From: DATBLE01 sp963791425
GTDB taxonomy: Bacteria; Actinomycetota; Thermoleophilia; Gaiellales; Gaiellaceae
DNA length: 64,000 bases
Reading direction: 5' to 3'
Assembly (NCBI GenBank): GCA_963791425.1
Contig: CAWBSE010000003.1
Coordinates: 62,001-126,000 of the forward strand
Shown: one piece after another, positions 61,654-64,000 of the stretch
Layout of the letters: each line of letters starts with the position of its first letter
Position numbering within the stretch: position 1 is the stretch's first letter
The notes under the pieces: generated by a model
Databases searched by the model: none
The model's input: the letters and a program-made list of their open reading frames with translations, nothing else
What the model was told of the DNA's origin: nothing
Made by a program: the position numbers and the translations under genes

Positions 61654-62457
61654 ATGACCTACCGCGCACGCAATATCGGACTCGCTGTTGCGCTCGGCCT
61701 CGCAGCCCTGCTGCTCGTAATGCTGTACGTCAAGAAGTCGGGCTCGAACTCGACGTCGCTCGGCGAGAAGCTCGTGGGCGTGTTCGTCGCGTCGCACGAC
61801 ATCTCGGCGGGAACACCCGGCACTCAGGTCGGCGGCGCGATTCACGTGCAGCAGGTGCCGCAGAACACCGTCGTCGCCGGGGCGATCTCGAGCAAGACCC
61901 AGGTCCAGGGGCTCGTCGCGACCGCACCCATCCTCGCCGGTCAGCAGGTCACCAAGCGCCAGTTCCAGCGCGTGATCAACGAGGGCATCGCAGGCGAGAT
62001 CTCGAAAACACAGCGCGCCTACCAGCTCCCGGGCGACTCGAACCAGCTGCTCGTGGACACGCTCAAGGCAGGCGACCGCGTCGACGTGATCGCCAACGTC
62101 AAGTACTCGCCGCAGGACTTCCGCGGCTCGGGCACGAGCAACGCGCAGGGCAGCCTCATCGCCACGCGGATCATGCTCCGCAACCTGCTCGTGCTGCAGG
62201 ATCCCCAGGCGCCCGCCGGGTCGAGCAAGTTCGGCGGCACGGGATCGTACGCGATCATCGTCCGGGTCACCGACAACCAGGCGCAGAAGCTCTTCTACGT
62301 GACCAAGAACAGCGACTGGGCGCTGGCGCTGCGGCCGGCACATGCCTCCGCCGACAGCCCGGGCTCGGCCGAGACCACCGGCTCCGTCCTCAGTGACGGA
62401 CTCAGGGGCCTTCAGTTCGACGAGCTCGTCAACGGGCCGCAGGGGCCGCAGGGATGA
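61654..62457 (+). CDS. cpaB: Flp pilus assembly protein CpaB (RcpC)
   Basis: 267 aa: N-terminal membrane helix (NIGLAVALGLAALLLVMLYV), SAF domain (VGVFVASHDISAGTPGTQV, APILAGQQVTKRQF) and RcpC domain (LPGDSNQLLVDTLKAGDRVD). SD AAGGAGAG. Overlaps cpaE by 4 bp. Confidence 0.92.
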   Translation: MTYRARNIGLAVALGLAALLLVMLYVKKSGSNSTSLGEKLVGVFVASHDISAGTPGTQVGGAIHVQQVPQNTVVAGAISSKTQVQGLVATAPILAGQQVTKRQFQRVINEGIAGEISKTQRAYQLPGDSNQLLVDTLKAGDRVDVIANVKYSPQDFRGSGTSNAQGSLIATRIMLRNLLVLQDPQAPAGSSKFGGTGSYAIIVRVTDNQAQKLFYVTKNSDWALALRPAHASADSPGSAETTGSVLSDGLRGLQFDELVNGPQGPQG

Positions 62458-63662
62458 CGGCGCTCGCGCAAAGCAGACCGGCTCCCTCGCCGGGCGTCCG
62501 GAGCCGCGCACCGATCTGCGTGATCGGCAGCTCCGACGGACTGGCCGATCTCCTCGACGACCTCCGGCAGCACGAGGACATCGAGATCGTGCACACCAGC
62601 ACGTTCCTCGCCGACTCGACGGCGGCGCTCGAGGGCGGCGGAGTCGAGGCGGTCCTGTACGTGACGCAAGCCGGGCCGGGCTGGCTGGACGAGGTGGCCT
62701 CGATCCACGAGCACACGAGCGCTCCGATCGTCCTCCTCTCGTCGAACGAGTCGGGCGCCGTCCTCGACCAGGCGCTCGACGCGGGCGTCGCGGAAGCACT
62801 GCTCCTGCCCCAGGTGGTGGAGAACGTCGCGTTCGCGCTCCGCCGCGCCCGCACCCGCGAGGCCCAGGCAGGGACGCTCACGAAGACCGAGGGCAACGTC
62901 ACGACCGTGTTCTCGCCGAAGGGCGGAATCGGCAAGACGATGGTCGCGAGCAACCTCGCCGCCATGCTCGCCGGCGAGGAGAAGCGGCGCACGCTGCTCA
63001 TCGACCTCGACCTCCAGTTCGGCGACACGGCGATCGTGCTGGGACTCGAGCCGGAGCAGACGCTGCACGACCTCATCTCCGCCCCCGGCGGACTCGACCC
63101 GGACAAGCTCGCCGGGTATGCCACACGGCACGAGTCGGGGCTCGAGGTCCTGCCCGCCCCGCTCCGCCCCCAGGACGCGGACCTCGTCAGCGACGCGAAG
63201 CTCGCCCGCCTCTTCGAGGTCGCCCGCGCGACCTACGACGAGATCGTCGTCGACACCGCCCCCTTCCTGCACGGGTCGATCCTGACCGCGCTCGACTACA
63301 CGACCGACCTGGTGCTGATCTGCAGCGGGCAGGTACCGGCACTCAAGGACGTCAAGCTCAGCCTGGGCACGCTCCAGCTGCTCGCCTTCCCCGAGGAGAA
63401 GATCCGGCTCGTGCTGAACCAGGCTCACGGGGACGGCGGGCTGAAGCGCAGCGACGTCGAGGACACGCTCGGGATGAAGGCGACCGCTGTGATTCCGAAC
63501 GACCGGGTCGTCTCCCAGGCGGTCAACCGCGGCGTGCCCGCGGCCCTGCTCGACCCGAAGTGCGACTTCACGCAGGCGATTCGAGAGCTGAGCGCCGCGC
63601 TCCATCCAGACGCGGTTCCGGCACCACGCCGGGAGCGCCTACTCAAGAGGTCATGGCGATGA
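62454..63662 (+). CDS. cpaE: CpaE/TadZ-like MinD-type ATPase
   Basis: 402 aa. Receiver-like N-terminal domain without a clear phospho-Asp (residues 20-125), then a deviant Walker A TVFSPKGGIGKTMVASNLAA, LLIDLDLQFGDTAIVLGLEP and DEIVVDTAPFLHGS. Positions the Tad secretion complex at the membrane, by family knowledge. Overlaps cpaF (ATGA). Confidence 0.92.
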   Translation: MTALAQSRPAPSPGVRSRAPICVIGSSDGLADLLDDLRQHEDIEIVHTSTFLADSTAALEGGGVEAVLYVTQAGPGWLDEVASIHEHTSAPIVLLSSNESGAVLDQALDAGVAEALLLPQVVENVAFALRRARTREAQAGTLTKTEGNVTTVFSPKGGIGKTMVASNLAAMLAGEEKRRTLLIDLDLQFGDTAIVLGLEPEQTLHDLISAPGGLDPDKLAGYATRHESGLEVLPAPLRPQDADLVSDAKLARLFEVARATYDEIVVDTAPFLHGSILTALDYTTDLVLICSGQVPALKDVKLSLGTLQLLAFPEEKIRLVLNQAHGDGGLKRSDVEDTLGMKATAVIPNDRVVSQAVNRGVPAALLDPKCDFTQAIRELSAALHPDAVPAPRRERLLKRSWR

Positions 63663-64000
63663 CAGAGTTCCCCACGGAAAACAACGACCTCGCCGCAGAG
63701 GACTGGACGGACGAGGAGTCCGCCGCCGACCTCTTCAACGGCGGGGACACGCAGACGCTGAACGAACGTCTGAAGGCCCGGATCCCGGCCGGAGCCAACG
63801 GACGCTCCCGCTCGACCACCGGCGCGAGCGACCCGTACGCAGAGCTGAAGACACGCATCCACCACGCGTGCATCGTCAAGCTCGGGCCGCAGCTCTTCCG
63901 CAGCGACGTCCAGCAGCAGGACCTGACCGGCCGCGTCCAGCGTGTCGTCGCCGAGGAGATGAAGAAGGACAGGACACCGCTCGCGCACGAGGAGCGGCAG
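63659..64000 (+). CDS. cpaF: CpaF-like secretion ATPase, 5' part only
   Basis: 114 codons before the right edge. A variable acidic start, then RSTTGASDPYAELKTRIHHA and LTGRVQRVVAEEMKKDRTPL, the N-terminal helical region of CpaF/TadA ATPases. Walker motifs lie outside. ATG at 63659 chosen because it gives the ATGA overlap common in this window; ATG at 63653 is in the same frame. Confidence 0.85.
   Translation, partial: MTEFPTENNDLAAEDWTDEESAADLFNGGDTQTLNERLKARIPAGANGRSRSTTGASDPYAELKTRIHHACIVKLGPQLFRSDVQQQDLTGRVQRVVAEEMKKDRTPLAHEERQ

Noticed and set aside
1..64000. CRISPR arrays, rRNA genes, intact insertion sequences
   Set aside because: No regularly spaced direct repeats, rRNA-like stretches, or transposase with terminal inverted repeats were seen on reading through the window.

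Overview
The window is about 64 kb of GC-rich DNA (near 70% G+C) with many GTG starts and very many stop/start overlaps of the form NTGA. Gene content (CtaG, purMNH, Tad pilus genes, a pobA/pca operon, secreted repeat proteins, a cyclase-type ATPase/TPR regulator) fits an actinobacterium of the Thermoleophilia/Gaiellales type. That placement is inferred from gene families, not from a marker-gene tree.

Layout. 1-3.6 kb: ctaG (minus, partial) diverging from purM-purN-purH. 3.7-13.6 kb: a plus-strand run with a threonine-dehydratase-like enzyme, proline iminopeptidase, cystathionine beta-synthase, a phosphoesterase, a glutathione transferase, two tandem YcaQ-like proteins, cystathionine gamma-synthase/lyase, an MBL hydrolase and an MFS transporter. 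13.5-18 kb (minus): bolA-grx pair, then SDR, glycogen-debranching-type enzyme and GT4 glycosyltransferase. 18-21.8 kb: secreted proteins, one broken. 21.8-25.6 kb: a decayed accessory island between a truncated tRNA end fused to an integrase fragment and an intact tRNA-Val. It holds a shattered Ig-repeat surface gene interrupted by an AT-only tract and several small secreted, coiled-coil or FRG-like ORFs. 25.6-28.4 kb: zur and znuABC with a Zur/Fur-type box. 28.4-36.5 kb: two secreted proteins, an esterase/esterase/ATP-grasp/zinc-ribbon/MmcQ cluster, and a GT2-GT39-GtrA envelope set. 36.5-43.6 kb: a pobA/pca operon for 4-hydroxybenzoate and protocatechuate with a divergent IclR regulator. 43.6-47.4 kb: a NitT/TauT-type ABC transporter. 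47.5-52 kb: pyruvate:ferredoxin oxidoreductase plus a DHOD-like partner. 52.6-57.9 kb: two chimeric ORFs (S11 carboxypeptidase joined to a cyclase-type regulator; histidine kinase joined to Arr). 58-64 kb: DUF192, prepilin peptidase and a Tad/Flp pilus operon running off the right edge.

A window-wide oddity is that about fifteen genes are split by one-base frame breaks. Most are repaired by ignoring a single C at a codon boundary, usually turning a CGN (often CGA) codon into GNN. Several genes carry two or more, and the ATP-grasp gene at 31.4-32.6 kb carries about ten. A sequencing or assembly artefact is the simplest explanation, but the codon-boundary regularity deserves a read-level check. 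I see no CRISPR array, no intact insertion sequence and no rRNA.
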